Source: Cellulophaga tyrosinoxydans (GTDB lineage: Bacteria; Bacteroidota; Bacteroidia; Flavobacteriales; Flavobacteriaceae). From it: DNA of 64,000 nt. Positions 1 to 9,435 of this stretch are shown one piece after another. The notes under the pieces were generated by a model. It was not told the DNA's origin. It ran no database searches and saw nothing but the letters and a program-made list of their open reading frames with translations. The DNA is taken from contig NZ_FWXO01000001.1 of NCBI RefSeq assembly GCF_900176415.1, positions 1,506,459-1,570,458 of the forward strand. Reading direction: 5' to 3'. Each line of letters opens with the position of its first letter. Position 1 is the first letter of the stretch. The position numbers and the translations under genes are program-made.

Positions 1-348
1 ATAAATGGGAGTGTGGATCAAGCTTCGCAAACAATAAAGGCCTTTATTGAAATAAAAGATAAATCTTTAAAAGAAGGCATGTATTTAGAGGCAAGGCTTA
101 ATGCAAAAGAAGAACTTAATGCAATTGAAGTGAATCGTGGGTTGCTTTTGGAAAACAATCAAATATTTGTGGTTCGTGACTCAGTTTTGGATTTAATTGA
201 TGTGGAGCCAGTATATTTTTCGGACAAAAAAGTAGTGCTAAAAAATGTGCCAGAAGGTACGGTAATTGTAGCGAAGCCAGTTGTTGGTGCTTATTCAGGA
301 ATGTTAGTAAAGATTTTTGATAATAATTCTGAAAATCAGACTAACTAA
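1..348 (+). CDS. RND efflux periplasmic adaptor subunit (HlyD/AcrA family), C-terminal part
   Basis: The reading frame is open from the first base, so this is the 3' end of a gene that starts outside the window. About 115 residues are visible. They are beta-rich and contain an adaptor-type stretch (KEGMYLEARL, then VNRGLLLENNQIFVV) like the beta-barrel and membrane-proximal domains of membrane fusion proteins, which link an inner-membrane RND pump to a TolC channel in the periplasm. The stop codon overlaps the start of the pump gene by one base (TAATG), so translation is probably coupled. The family call rests on context and the short visible tail; the substrate is unknown. Confidence 0.8.
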   Translation: MNGSVDQASQTIKAFIEIKDKSLKEGMYLEARLNAKEELNAIEVNRGLLLENNQIFVVRDSVLDLIDVEPVYFSDKKVVLKNVPEGTVIVAKPVVGAYSGMLVKIFDNNSENQTN

Positions 349-3300
349 TGAGGAAGTTAATAACATTTTTTATAAAGTACCATGTTGCCGTTACCGTATT
401 TATTTTGGCAATTACAGCATTTGGTATTGTAGGCGCACTTTCTTTAAAGTCATCTTTTTTTCCTTTAGTAGATTCTAAAAACATCACTATATCGGTAACG
501 TATCCTGGTGCATCTCCACAAGAAATTGAAGAAGGCATAGTTCTCAAAATAGAAGATAATTTAAAAGGGCTTCAAGGCGTTGATCGTGTTACCTCTACTT
601 CTAGAGAAAACAGTGGGTCCATAAATGTAGAAATAGAAAAAGGTCAGGATATTGATTTTATGCTTTTAGAAGTGAAAAATGCGGTTGATCGTGTGCCTTC
701 TTTTCCTACAGGAATGGAACCTTTAATTGTTGCTAAACGAGAAGAGGTAAGACAAACTATTAGTTTTGCGATTAGTGGTAAAGACATTCCTTTAGCTACA
801 CTAAAACAAATTGGTAGACAAATTGAGAATGATATTCGGACTATAGACGGAATTTCTCAGATAGAAATGTCTGGATATCCTCAAGAAGAAATAGAAATAG
901 CTGTAAACGAAAATAGTTTATTGGCTTATAATGTTTCCTTTACTGAGGTGTCGCAGGCTGTAGCAAATGCAAATATTCTAGTGACTGGTGGTAATATTAA
1001 AACCGATGCCGAAGAATATCTTATACGTGCCAATAATAGAGCTTACTACGGTGACGAAATTTCTAATTTAATAATTAAAGCTTCTCCAAACGGGCAAACC
1101 ATCCGTTTAAAAGATGTTGCTCAAATTCGCGATCGTTTTGCAGAAAGTCCTAATGCTACTTATTTTAATGGAGATTTATCGGTAAGTACAACAATTACAA
1201 GTACCAATACAGAAGATTTAATTTCGTCAGCAGAAAAAATTAAAGAATACATAGAAGATTTTAATGATAAACACTACAATGTTCAACTTAATGTTGTGAG
1301 TGATCTTTCTATAACTTTAGTACAGCGAACAGAACTATTGACTGAAAATGCCATAATGGGAATGGTATTAGTTCTCATATTTTTATCACTTTTCTTAAAT
1401 ACGCGCTTAGCATTTTGGGTGGCTTTCGGACTGCCAATTTCATTTTTGGGAATGTTTATTTTTGCTGGTTTTTTCGATGTTACTATAAACGTGCTTTCGT
1501 TATTTGGAATGATTATCGTAATCGGTATTCTGGTTGATGATGGTATTGTAATTGCCGAGAATATTTATCAGCATTACGAAAAGGGAAAGACGCCTATACA
1601 AGCTGCAATAGATGGTACTATGGAGGTTATTCCTCCAATTGTATCAGCAATTATTACAACCTTATTAGCCTTTTCCATATTCTTATTTTTAGACGGACGA
1701 ATAGGTGAGTTTTTTGGTGAGGTCTCCGTTATTGTCATCTTAACACTTGTGGTGTCTCTGGTAGAGGCATTGATAATTTTGCCTGCGCATTTAGCCCATT
1801 CCAAGGCATTACAACCTATTAGCGATGAACCAAAAACAGGCATTGCAAAGGCATTTGCTAAATTAAGAGTTATTAATAAAGCGGGAGATCGTTTTATGAA
1901 TTGGATGCGGGATGAATTTTATGGTCCAGCATTGCAATTTTCACTTAAACATAAAATACTCACGTTTTCATTTTTCGCAGTAGCATTAATTTTAACCGTA
2001 GGTGCTATAGGTGGTGGAATTATTAGAACTACCTTTTTTCCAAATGTTGCCAGTGATAGGGTTTCAATTGCTTTAGAAATGCCAAATGGAACCAATGAAA
2101 TTGTTACCGATTCGATAATTTCATATATAGAAGAAAAAGCAAAAATTGTAAATCAAGAACTTACCGATAAATATTTAAAGGGCACCAACAAAGTGTTGTT
2201 TGATAATGTCATAAAGAATGTTGGCCCTGGATCTTCTACGGCATCATTGGTGATTAATCTTTTACCAGGTGAAGAGCGCCCAGATGAAATTTCATCAGAA
2301 TTAGTAACTACAAGACTTAGAGAGCTTGTAGGTCCTGTAATTGGTGTAGAAAGTTTAGTGTTTGGTTCTGGAGGTAATTTTGGAGGTAGCCCTGTAGCAG
2401 TTTCCTTATTAGGGAATAATATAGAAGAACTAAAAGCAGCAAAAAAAGAACTTAAAACAGTTTTAGAGAATAATGCGCTTTTAAAAGATGTCGCAGATAA
2501 TGACCCTGCTGGTATAAAAGAAATTAGGCTTGAACTTAAAGAGAACGCTTATTTATTAGGCTTAGATTTACGTACAATCATGAATCAGGTACGGGCTGGT
2601 TTTTTTGGAATGCAAGCTCAACGATTTCAACGTGGACAAGATGAAATCAGAGTTTGGGTTAGATACGATCGTGAAAACAGATCTTCTATAACTGATTTAG
2701 ACGAAATGAGGATTACAACCCCAAGTGGTAGTAAAGTACCTTTAAAAGAAATAGCAAGCTACACTATTGAAAGAGGAGATGTTGCTATAAATCACTTAGA
2801 GGGGCAGCGAGAAATTCAAATTACTGCAGATTTAAAAAACAGCAAAGAAACTAGTGCCACAGATGTTATGTTCGATATTGAAAATAATGTTATGCCTAAC
2901 ATTAAATCTAAATACCCGACAGTTTCAGCATCTTTTGAAGGTCAGAATCGTGAAGCGAATAAACTTTTAGCATCACTTAAATTAGTAGGTTGGTCTGTTC
3001 TAGGGCTTATTTATATCACAATAGCATTTACTTTTAGGAGTTTTAGTCAACCTTTAATGTTGATTATTCTAATTCCTTTAAGCCTAACAGCAGTTGCTTG
3101 GGGACATTGGATTCATGATTTTCCTATAAATATTTTATCTATGTTAGGTATTATAGCTTTAGTGGGTATTATGGTTAATGATGGGCTAGTACTTATTGGC
3201 AAGTTTAATGCCAACTTACGTGAGGGAATGAAGTTTGATGATGCAATGTACGATGCTGGTAAATCTAGATTTAGAGCAATTTTCTTAACATCAATAACAA

Positions 3301-3575
3301 CCATCGCAGGTCTTGCGCCTTTATTGCTAGAAAAAAGTAGACAGGCGCAATTTTTAAAACCAATGGCTATTTCAATCGCATATGGTATTGGATTTGCTAC
3401 GGTTTTAACTTTACTAATACTACCATTATTTTTATCGTTCAGTAACAGATTCAAAGTATCTGCTAAATGGCTAGCTACTGGAAATGAAGTGAGTAAAGAA
3501 GAAGTGGAACGAGCTATAAAAGAGCAAAACGAAGAATTACATTTAAAAGGAGAATTGAAGCCTAAAGACGAATGA
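348..3575 (+). CDS. Efflux RND transporter permease subunit
   Basis: This 1075-residue inner-membrane pump has the full RND length. The first transmembrane helix lies at about residues 10-33 and is followed by a large periplasmic porter domain with the typical YPGASPQEIEE stretch. A second transmembrane block starts near residue 335, and the pattern repeats in the second half (about 545-1045). The paired acidic residues of helix 4, D397-D398 in GILVDDGIVIAEN, correspond to the proton-relay pair of AcrB-type pumps, so it is expected to be proton-driven. It sits between an adaptor and a TolC-type gene with one-base and four-base overlaps, a standard tripartite operon. The sequence does not allow a choice between drugs, lipids and other substrates. 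Confidence 0.95.
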   Translation: MRKLITFFIKYHVAVTVFILAITAFGIVGALSLKSSFFPLVDSKNITISVTYPGASPQEIEEGIVLKIEDNLKGLQGVDRVTSTSRENSGSINVEIEKGQDIDFMLLEVKNAVDRVPSFPTGMEPLIVAKREEVRQTISFAISGKDIPLATLKQIGRQIENDIRTIDGISQIEMSGYPQEEIEIAVNENSLLAYNVSFTEVSQAVANANILVTGGNIKTDAEEYLIRANNRAYYGDEISNLIIKASPNGQTIRLKDVAQIRDRFAESPNATYFNGDLSVSTTITSTNTEDLISSAEKIKEYIEDFNDKHYNVQLNVVSDLSITLVQRTELLTENAIMGMVLVLIFLSLFLNTRLAFWVAFGLPISFLGMFIFAGFFDVTINVLSLFGMIIVIGILVDDGIVIAENIYQHYEKGKTPIQAAIDGTMEVIPPIVSAIITTLLAFSIFLFLDGRIGEFFGEVSVIVILTLVVSLVEALIILPAHLAHSKALQPISDEPKTGIAKAFAKLRVINKAGDRFMNWMRDEFYGPALQFSLKHKILTFSFFAVALILTVGAIGGGIIRTTFFPNVASDRVSIALEMPNGTNEIVTDSIISYIEEKAKIVNQELTDKYLKGTNKVLFDNVIKNVGPGSSTASLVINLLPGEERPDEISSELVTTRLRELVGPVIGVESLVFGSGGNFGGSPVAVSLLGNNIEELKAAKKELKTVLENNALLKDVADNDPAGIKEIRLELKENAYLLGLDLRTIMNQVRAGFFGMQAQRFQRGQDEIRVWVRYDRENRSSITDLDEMRITTPSGSKVPLKEIASYTIERGDVAINHLEGQREIQITADLKNSKETSATDVMFDIENNVMPNIKSKYPTVSASFEGQNREANKLLASLKLVGWSVLGLIYITIAFTFRSFSQPLMLIILIPLSLTAVAWGHWIHDFPINILSMLGIIALVGIMVNDGLVLIGKFNANLREGMKFDDAMYDAGKSRFRAIFLTSITTIAGLAPLLLEKSRQAQFLKPMAISIAYGIGFATVLTLLILPLFLSFSNRFKVSAKWLATGNEVSKEEVERAIKEQNEELHLKGELKPKDE

Positions 3576-4921
3576 AAACAGCATATACACTAATACTATT
3601 ATTTTTTAGCTTTTATACTTCGGTTTTTAGTCAAGAAAAATTTTTGACAAAAGACGATGCAATTCAGCTTGTACTAGAAAACAATTTTGGAATAAAGGTG
3701 GCGAAAAATCAGGTTGAGATTGCAGATAACAATCAGAGCATATTAAATTCGGGTTATTTGCCTACATTAAGTGGGAGTGCATCCGCGGCTTATAATCGCG
3801 ATGATTCTACCATTGAGTTTCCAGGTCAGTTTAATACTGATGGTTCGCCTAGAGCTGACGTAAACCTTAATAAGGCCGAAGCGCAACGATATAATTCTAG
3901 CCTAAGCCTTAATTATGTTCTTTTTGATGGGTTAGGACGTTATTACAATTATAAAGTGTTAAAAGAGCGCTATCAATTGAGCGAACTTCAAGCTCGAGAA
4001 ACCATTGAGAATACTATGTTGCAGTTATTTAGCGTGTATTTTCAAGTTGCTAGGTTAACTGAGAATCGCGATGTTTTAAAACAAGCTTTGCAGATTTCCA
4101 GAGATCGTTATAAGCGAGCAGAATATGCCTTTGAATATGGCCAAAATACGAAGCTAGATATACTTAACGCACAAGTAGATATTACCAATGATAGTATTGC
4201 TATGCTAACCATGGAGCAACAGCTTATTAATGCAAAACGCGATTTAAATGTAATTTTAAATCAAAATTTGAATGATACTTTTCAAGTAGATACTATTGTG
4301 CAATTTATTCCAGAATTGCAATTAGAAGATTACTTAGCAAAAGCAACAGAGAATAATGTCGCTATGTTGCAAACCGAAAAGAACCTAAAAATTAATGAAT
4401 ACGATATAAAAGTGAATAAATCTGGATACTTGCCACAATTAGGATTAACAGGCACCTATGGTTGGAATTTAAACCAGAGTGCTGCATCAGCTTTTTTTCC
4501 AGGTACAAATAATACCACAAATAATTTAGGATTAAATGCTAGTTTAACCTGGAATTTATTTGATGGAGGTAGTACTACAGTACGAGTGCGAAATGCAAAA
4601 ATCGCCTATGACAATCAAGAAATATTAAAGCAACAAATAGCATTGGAAGTAGACAGAGATATACAAAATGCGAAAGCTATTTATGACAATTTAATTGCTA
4701 TTTTTCAAATTCAAGAGCAGAACGTAATTACCAATCAGAACAATTTTGAGCGCTCTCGTGAGCAATTTCAATTGGGAAGAATAAGTTCTATAGAATTTCG
4801 TCAAGCACAGATAAACTTGTTAAATGCAAGTACGAATAAAAATTTAGCAAAATACGATGCGAAACTTGCAGAATTACAGTTATTACAATTAACAGGGCAG
4901 TTATTGAATACTGAATTTTAA
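3572..4921 (+). CDS. TolC family outer-membrane efflux protein
   Basis: This 449-residue protein begins with a signal peptide ending near residue 20 (SVFSQ). Two similar halves rich in coiled-coil helices follow, the arrangement of TolC/OprM channels, which form a trimeric barrel plus periplasmic tunnel. The beta-strand segments SLSLNYVLFDGLG and GLNASLTWNLFDGGS occupy matching places in the two halves, as expected for the internal repeat. The start overlaps the pump stop as ATGA. With the two upstream genes it would complete an envelope-spanning exporter. Confidence 0.95.
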   Translation: MKTAYTLILLFFSFYTSVFSQEKFLTKDDAIQLVLENNFGIKVAKNQVEIADNNQSILNSGYLPTLSGSASAAYNRDDSTIEFPGQFNTDGSPRADVNLNKAEAQRYNSSLSLNYVLFDGLGRYYNYKVLKERYQLSELQARETIENTMLQLFSVYFQVARLTENRDVLKQALQISRDRYKRAEYAFEYGQNTKLDILNAQVDITNDSIAMLTMEQQLINAKRDLNVILNQNLNDTFQVDTIVQFIPELQLEDYLAKATENNVAMLQTEKNLKINEYDIKVNKSGYLPQLGLTGTYGWNLNQSAASAFFPGTNNTTNNLGLNASLTWNLFDGGSTTVRVRNAKIAYDNQEILKQQIALEVDRDIQNAKAIYDNLIAIFQIQEQNVITNQNNFERSREQFQLGRISSIEFRQAQINLLNASTNKNLAKYDAKLAELQLLQLTGQLLNTEF

Positions 4922-4925
4922 TACC

Positions 4926-5108
4926 ATGTACGAACATTTTTTTCAATGTCCTTATTGCTGGGAAGAAATATCAATGCTATTGGATAGTTCTATTCGCAAG
5001 CAAACTTATATAGAAGATTGTGAGGTATGTTGCAACCCTATTGAAATTACTCCAGAATTTCAAGATCAAGAACTTATAGGTTTTTCAGCTACAGATATTG
5101 AACAATAA
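4926..5108 (+). CDS. CPXCG-type cysteine-rich small protein
   Basis: This is a 60-residue protein with a probable zinc ribbon. C8 and C11 (CPYC) and C32 and C35 (CEVC, with an extra C36) are placed as metal ligands. It resembles the CPXCG family, although the glycine normally after the first pair is tryptophan here. It lies four bases after the TolC-like gene and probably shares its transcript, but nothing ties it to efflux. The family's function is not established. Confidence 0.85.
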   Translation: MYEHFFQCPYCWEEISMLLDSSIRKQTYIEDCEVCCNPIEITPEFQDQELIGFSATDIEQ

Positions 5109-5140
5109 GCAACAAGCTTCAACGATGTTTAATATATAGC

Positions 5141-5362
5141 TTAAGCTAATTTCGCTTTTTGAGCTTTTAATTCAAAGTTTAAGGCTTTTTTAATCTTAGA
5201 ATGCTTATCCAAGTAAATTATAGCACTAGAAGTTTTATAGTTCTTATAAATTACAATAGTTTTTGGAGTTACAGGTACTTTCATATCTTTTTTAACCTCG
5301 TGATTAGCACTTGCAGTAAATCCTAGTGTTAGAAAAAATAATGTAGCAAAAATAGATTTCAT
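5141..5362 (-). CDS. Small secreted protein, unknown function
   Basis: This 73-residue protein starts with a clear signal peptide (MKSIFATLFFLTLGFTASA, cleavage near residue 19). The mature part is short, lysine-rich and basic, about 54 residues. I recognise no domain. It is convergent with the CPXCG gene, 32 bases away, with no strong terminator between them. The signal peptide and normal start support a real gene. A periplasmic or outer-membrane-associated location is inferred. Confidence 0.65.
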   Translation of the reverse strand: MKSIFATLFFLTLGFTASANHEVKKDMKVPVTPKTIVIYKNYKTSSAIIYLDKHSKIKKALNFELKAQKAKLA

Positions 5363-5635
5363 GGTTATTGATTTGGTTTAATTAGAACGTGTTGAAAGGG
5401 TTCTTTACATCATATGATTCGTTCAACTGTTTCTATTTTCGATGTGTGGTAAAAATACAGATGAAGTGTATTATTAATCGGATGACTGTTAATTGATTGA
5501 AAATTATGAATCAGAGCAATAATCTATCATTATAATTTTTAAGAAAAATTTCAGATTTTTTTAAGTATTAAAAAAGCAACTCATGCGTTACCATTGTATC
5601 TACTTATTAGAATAAAGTAAATAAGAGATTAAAAG

Positions 5636-5770
5636 ATGGAAAATTTAGTTGATGTATTAATAGGCTTTATAGATGCCAACCCAGTTTTGATTATAGTTTG
5701 TTGTCTTATGCTTGCCGCATTTTTAATGTTTGTTGAAATCAAAAGAAATTATAGAAAAAGAGTAAATTAA
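5636..5770 (+). CDS. 44-residue single-pass membrane peptide
   Basis: A short open frame preceded by a purine-rich stretch (AAGAGATTAAAAG) encodes 44 residues. A hydrophobic segment covers about residues 15-34 (NPVLIIVCCLMLAAFLMFV), and the tail is strongly basic (KRNYRKR), the charge pattern of a single-span inner-membrane protein. A strong terminator hairpin follows 22 bases after the stop, which supports a real transcription unit. No homologue is recognised from the sequence. Confidence 0.5.
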   Translation: MENLVDVLIGFIDANPVLIIVCCLMLAAFLMFVEIKRNYRKRVN

Positions 5771-5791
5771 GGATTATTGGAATACCAAATC

Positions 5792-5824
5792 AAAAAGGCT
5801 TTACTGTAATGTAAAGCCTTTTTT
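5792..5824. terminator. Bidirectional intrinsic terminator
   Basis: A 12-bp perfect stem (AAAAGGCTTTAC paired with GTAAAGCCTTTT) with a six-base loop is flanked by an A-run and a T-run. It lies between the 44-residue membrane peptide on the plus strand and the convergent secreted-protein gene, so it can serve both strands. Confidence 0.85.
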
Positions 5825-5852
5825 GATAATTAGGTTTTAGTTCGTTCAAACG

Positions 5853-6575
5853 TTAATAGTATTTGGCAATCCATAATGTTTTTGGTGGCATAGCCTGTGT
5901 TGAGGTAACTTTTACGGTGCTAGGCTTTACTATATTATCAAAAACTCCTTCTTCATACATGCTTGGCACTTTATATTCCTTTACACTTTCAATTTTATAT
6001 TCAATAAAATTAAAACCAGCTTTTAACTCCAAATCATAAGAATATAGCGTTTCGATATTATCATTTTCAATATTCGAAGTAGTAGAAGTACAATTTCCCT
6101 GATACTTAAAATCAGACTCCATGTAAACTAATTCAAAATAGGAGCCTAACGTGGCATCATTGGAATAGGAGTCTTCTAGCCAAGGAACCAAATTATTACT
6201 TGTAACCATAAATAGTAACCCTGAATACGAGTTATCTTTTGTGCTTAATGAAATATATCCTGCGCTAACCGCTTTTACATTTTCATCAGCCGATAGTATA
6301 TCATAACTATTGTCGCATTTTGAAAATAAAGTGAAACTAGCATCTGACCATGAATTTTCTTTTGCTTCGTCAGAAATAAAATTTAAATCATTTGGAAATT
6401 TTATGTTTAATTCTCCAGATTCAGCAAGAGAACCAATAGAAAATGATTCTAGTACGCCGAAGGAAAATAGTACCAAATCCATGTTTTGTATAGGAGGGTT
6501 TTCTACTCTAGACTTTGTTTGAGCCATAATACCACTTAAATAAAGAAGCATTAATAATGACAGGGTTTTTTTCAT
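5853..6575 (-). CDS. Secreted protein, unknown function
   Basis: This 240-residue protein has a signal peptide (residues 1-18, ending GIMAQ). The mature part is mostly beta-strand-like with many serine, asparagine and aspartate residues. Single cysteines at about residue 87 and residue 161 could form a disulfide. No family is recognised. The gene stands alone between the shared terminator and a roughly 300-base spacer. It is expected in the periplasm or at the cell surface, and it lacks a lipoprotein box or a T9SS sorting tail. Confidence 0.75.
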   Translation of the reverse strand: MKKTLSLLMLLYLSGIMAQTKSRVENPPIQNMDLVLFSFGVLESFSIGSLAESGELNIKFPNDLNFISDEAKENSWSDASFTLFSKCDNSYDILSADENVKAVSAGYISLSTKDNSYSGLLFMVTSNNLVPWLEDSYSNDATLGSYFELVYMESDFKYQGNCTSTTSNIENDNIETLYSYDLELKAGFNFIEYKIESVKEYKVPSMYEEGVFDNIVKPSTVKVTSTQAMPPKTLWIAKYY

Positions 6576-6856
6576 GATATGCGTGTTTTATTTATGATTA
6601 GTCTTTTCCAATTTTAAGTTGTTGACATTTTTCATGCGTAATTTTTATGCATCACATGAAATTGCTAATAATTATCATTTTAGGGGGAGTGGTAATTTTA
6701 AGTATACTTCTAGCTAAATCCGATAAATGAAATACTCAGACTACTAATAAAAGGGGGGGGATTGTAATGTACTAAATCTACAATTTATTATTTAATAAAA
6801 TACATGAGTTTGTATTATTCTTTGGAGTATAAGTATAGAACTTCTTAAAAACAAAA
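6576..6856. other. Intergenic spacer with a G8 tract
   Basis: Apart from the tentative 24-residue frame, I see no gene in this spacer. The notable element is a run of eight guanines at 6753-6760 inside otherwise AT-rich DNA. Confidence 0.6.
6656..6730 (+). CDS. Possible 24-residue hydrophobic peptide
   Basis: A tiny open frame (MKLLIIIILGGVVILSILLAKSDK) encodes one uninterrupted hydrophobic helix with charged ends, as in many single-span micropeptides. There is little else to support it: the ribosome-binding site is weak and no neighbour argues for it. It may be chance in AT-rich DNA. Confidence 0.25.
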   Translation: MKLLIIIILGGVVILSILLAKSDK

Positions 6857-6886
6857 AACCTCTTAGTTTCCTAAGAGGTTTTCTTC
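6857..6886 (-). terminator. Terminator of the tRNA-Met unit
   Basis: A 10-bp stem (AACCTCTTAG paired with CTAAGAGGTT) with a four-base loop lies just downstream of the tRNA. On the minus strand it is followed by a T-rich stretch. Confidence 0.85.
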
Positions 6887-6889
6887 TAG

Positions 6890-6962
<73 letters not shown>

Positions 6963-7036
6963 ATTTGCGTTTCTGAAAGAATCAACTTCGCTTTTCAGCG
7001 CTCAGTTCATAATGCTGACTGATTTATTTCCGGCTG

Positions 7037-7067
7037 CAAATATACAAAGCTTTTTTGTTACTATCAA
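7037..7067 (-). promoter_or_regulatory. Promoter of the tRNA-Met gene
   Basis: On the minus strand, TTG (at 7065-7067) is followed after 20 bases by TATATTTG (7037-7044), matching the Bacteroidota housekeeping consensus TTG-N19-TAnnTTTG. Transcription would begin near 7030, about 70 bases before the tRNA. Confidence 0.75.
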
Positions 7068-7146
7068 AACATAAATTGATAATTATTTTTTAAGCATCAC
7101 TTTAAAATCCTTAAATTACCCCTCTATAACATATTATTACTCTTGC

Positions 7147-8511
7147 ATGGAAATTATAAACGATTTATTATCTAGTATTCTGCCGTATACCGAATGGCCA
7201 ATGTTTCTATTGTTAATAGGTGGAGGACTTTTTTTAATGGTCTATTCTAAATTTGTTCCTTTTCGTTTTTTCGGACATGCAATCGCCATTACAGCAGGTA
7301 AATATGATGATAAAAATGCCAAAGGCGATGTAAGTTCTTTTCAAGCACTTTCTGCTGCTGTCGCAGCCACCGTAGGCTTGGGAAATATTTCTGGAGTAGC
7401 CATTGCCATTCATGATGGCGGTCCAGGGGTTGTTTTTTGGATCTGGGTAACTGCAATTATAGGAATGGGAATTAAATTTTATTCTTGTAGTCTTGCTATC
7501 ATGTTTAGAACTACCGATGCAGATGGTAAATTGCAGGGTGGTCCCATGTATTACATTACTAAAGGCTTAGGTGAAAAGTGGAAACCATTAGCTATTTTCT
7601 TTTGTATTTGTGGTCTTTTTGGATTCCTTGGGGTGTTTACTGCAAATCAATTTACAGAAACGTTTATGATGGTTGTAAAACCTGAAGAAAATATTTATGT
7701 GATGGATGTGGTGAATTGGAAATGGACCATAGGATTAGTTTTAGCTGTAATTACATCGTTTGTAATTTTCGGCGGACTTTCAAAAATAGCTAAAGTAGCT
7801 TCTGCTATAGTGCCATTTATGGTTTTTATTTACCTAATTGCCGTAATCGTGGTTATGGCATTAAATTCTGAAAAAGTACTGCCATCATTACAATTAATAT
7901 TTACCGAAGCATGGAATTTTAATACTATTGTTACGGGTGGTTTTTGGGGATTGGTTATTATTGGAGTGCGTAGAGCTATGTTTTCTAACGAAGCTGGTTT
8001 AGGTAGTGCGCCAATGTATCATGGGCAATCTAAGACAGATAATCCAATTAAAGAAGGCTTGGTGGCCATGTTAGGTCCGTTTATAGATACTATAATGGTA
8101 TGTACTTTTACCGCAATTGTTATTATTTTAAGTGGCGCCTATACCGAAGATGTAAGTGGTATTTTAATGACCTTAGAGGCTTTTGAACGTACCTTATTTG
8201 GTTATGGAGATTCGTTATTAATGCTAATTGTTACTGCCTTTGCATTATCTACCTTATTTACGTATTCTTATTATGGAGTAAAATCACTTTCATTTTTAAC
8301 GAATCCTAAAATTGGGAAATTATATAATGTATACTTTGTTATAATGATTATTTTTGCAGCCGTAGCGTCGCTAGAGCTAGTAAAAAACTTAATAGATTTA
8401 TCCTACGCTTTAATGGTAATTCCGAATATGATAGCAGTATTGTTATTGGCTCCTAAAGTAAATGTTGCCGCTGCTGCATATTTTAAAAAATTGAAGAATG
8501 ACAGAGCATAA
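7147..8511 (+). CDS. Sodium:alanine/amino-acid symporter (AGCS family)
   Basis: This 454-residue polytopic inner-membrane protein has roughly 10-11 hydrophobic segments. It carries the AGCS signatures: an early ATVGLGNISGVA stretch, GGPMYYITKGLG, and RRAMFSNEAGLGSAP in the second half. Family members use the sodium gradient to import alanine, glycine or related amino acids; which one cannot be read here. The stop overlaps the start of era by 14 bases, so the two are co-transcribed. The pairing looks like packing rather than a functional link. Confidence 0.93.
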   Translation: MEIINDLLSSILPYTEWPMFLLLIGGGLFLMVYSKFVPFRFFGHAIAITAGKYDDKNAKGDVSSFQALSAAVAATVGLGNISGVAIAIHDGGPGVVFWIWVTAIIGMGIKFYSCSLAIMFRTTDADGKLQGGPMYYITKGLGEKWKPLAIFFCICGLFGFLGVFTANQFTETFMMVVKPEENIYVMDVVNWKWTIGLVLAVITSFVIFGGLSKIAKVASAIVPFMVFIYLIAVIVVMALNSEKVLPSLQLIFTEAWNFNTIVTGGFWGLVIIGVRRAMFSNEAGLGSAPMYHGQSKTDNPIKEGLVAMLGPFIDTIMVCTFTAIVIILSGAYTEDVSGILMTLEAFERTLFGYGDSLLMLIVTAFALSTLFTYSYYGVKSLSFLTNPKIGKLYNVYFVIMIIFAAVASLELVKNLIDLSYALMVIPNMIAVLLLAPKVNVAAAAYFKKLKNDRA

Positions 8512-9385
8512 AGCTGGTTTTGTAAATATAATTGGAAATCCGAATGTGGGTAAATCTACATTAATGAATGCCTTTGTGGGTGAAAAATTATCTATTATCA
8601 CCTCAAAAGCACAAACAACAAGACATCGTATTTTAGGCATTGTAAATGGTGATGATTTTCAGGTGATCTTGTCGGATACTCCAGGAATTATTAAGCCCGC
8701 GTACGAGCTACAATCTTCTATGATGGATTTTGTTAAGTCTGCTTTTGAAGATGCTGATATTCTTATTTACATGGTAGAAATTGGAGAAAAAGCTTTGAAA
8801 GATGAACGCTTTTTTGAAAAACTTCAGCATAGTAAAATACCGGTGCTTTTATTGCTAAATAAGATTGACACCACAGAACAGGAAACAATAGAAGAGCAAG
8901 TGCAATATTGGCAAGAACAATTGCCTACGGCAGAAATTCATTTAATCTCTGCCTTAATGAATTTCAATATTAAAGGTGTTTTTGAACGTATCATAGAATT
9001 ACTGCCTGTTTCCCCTCCTTTTTATCCAAAAGATCAGCTTACAGATAAGCCAGAACGCTTTTTTGTTAATGAAACTATTCGCGAGAAAATTCTTCAATTT
9101 TATAAAAAAGAAATTCCTTATGCTGTAGAAATAGAAACTGAGGAGTTTTTTGAAGACGATTCTATAATTAGAATGCGTGCAGTAATCATGGTAGAACGTG
9201 ATTCTCAAAAAGGAATAATTATTGGCCACAAAGGCGAAGCACTGAAAAGAGTAGGTGTAGAGTCTAGAAAAGACTTAGAAAAATTCTTTGATAAGCAAGT
9301 GCATTTGGAATTGTACGTTAAAGTGAACAAAAATTGGCGTAGCAATGCCAATCAGCTAAAACGTTTTGGCTATAATCAGGGGTAG
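8498..9385 (+). CDS. era: GTPase Era
   Basis: This 295-residue protein has the full Era length. The Ras-like domain carries GNPNVGKS (residues 13-20), DTPG (60-63) and NKID (121-124). The C-terminal KH domain has the RNA-binding loop IIGHKGEALKRVG near residue 245. Era binds the 3' end of 16S rRNA and helps assemble the 30S subunit. It overlaps the symporter gene upstream. All key motifs are intact. Confidence 0.97.
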   Translation: MTEHKAGFVNIIGNPNVGKSTLMNAFVGEKLSIITSKAQTTRHRILGIVNGDDFQVILSDTPGIIKPAYELQSSMMDFVKSAFEDADILIYMVEIGEKALKDERFFEKLQHSKIPVLLLLNKIDTTEQETIEEQVQYWQEQLPTAEIHLISALMNFNIKGVFERIIELLPVSPPFYPKDQLTDKPERFFVNETIREKILQFYKKEIPYAVEIETEEFFEDDSIIRMRAVIMVERDSQKGIIIGHKGEALKRVGVESRKDLEKFFDKQVHLELYVKVNKNWRSNANQLKRFGYNQG

Positions 9386-9405
9386 GATATTTCTTATTAT
9401 AATTG

Positions 9406-9413
9406 TAGCTTTG
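9406..9413 (+). promoter_or_regulatory. Promoter -7 element upstream of the small barrel gene
   Basis: TAGCTTTG matches the Bacteroidota -7 consensus TAnnTTTG exactly and lies 22 bases before the ATG at 9436. No good -33 triplet is seen at the expected distance, so the call is tentative. Confidence 0.4.
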
Positions 9414-9435
9414 GTATTAAATTCAAATTTAAAGT

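Noticed and set aside
5137..5148. 12-base palindrome TAGCTTAAGCTA at the end of a small gene
   Set aside because: It overlaps the stop codon, is too short for a terminator, and has no T-run; likely chance.
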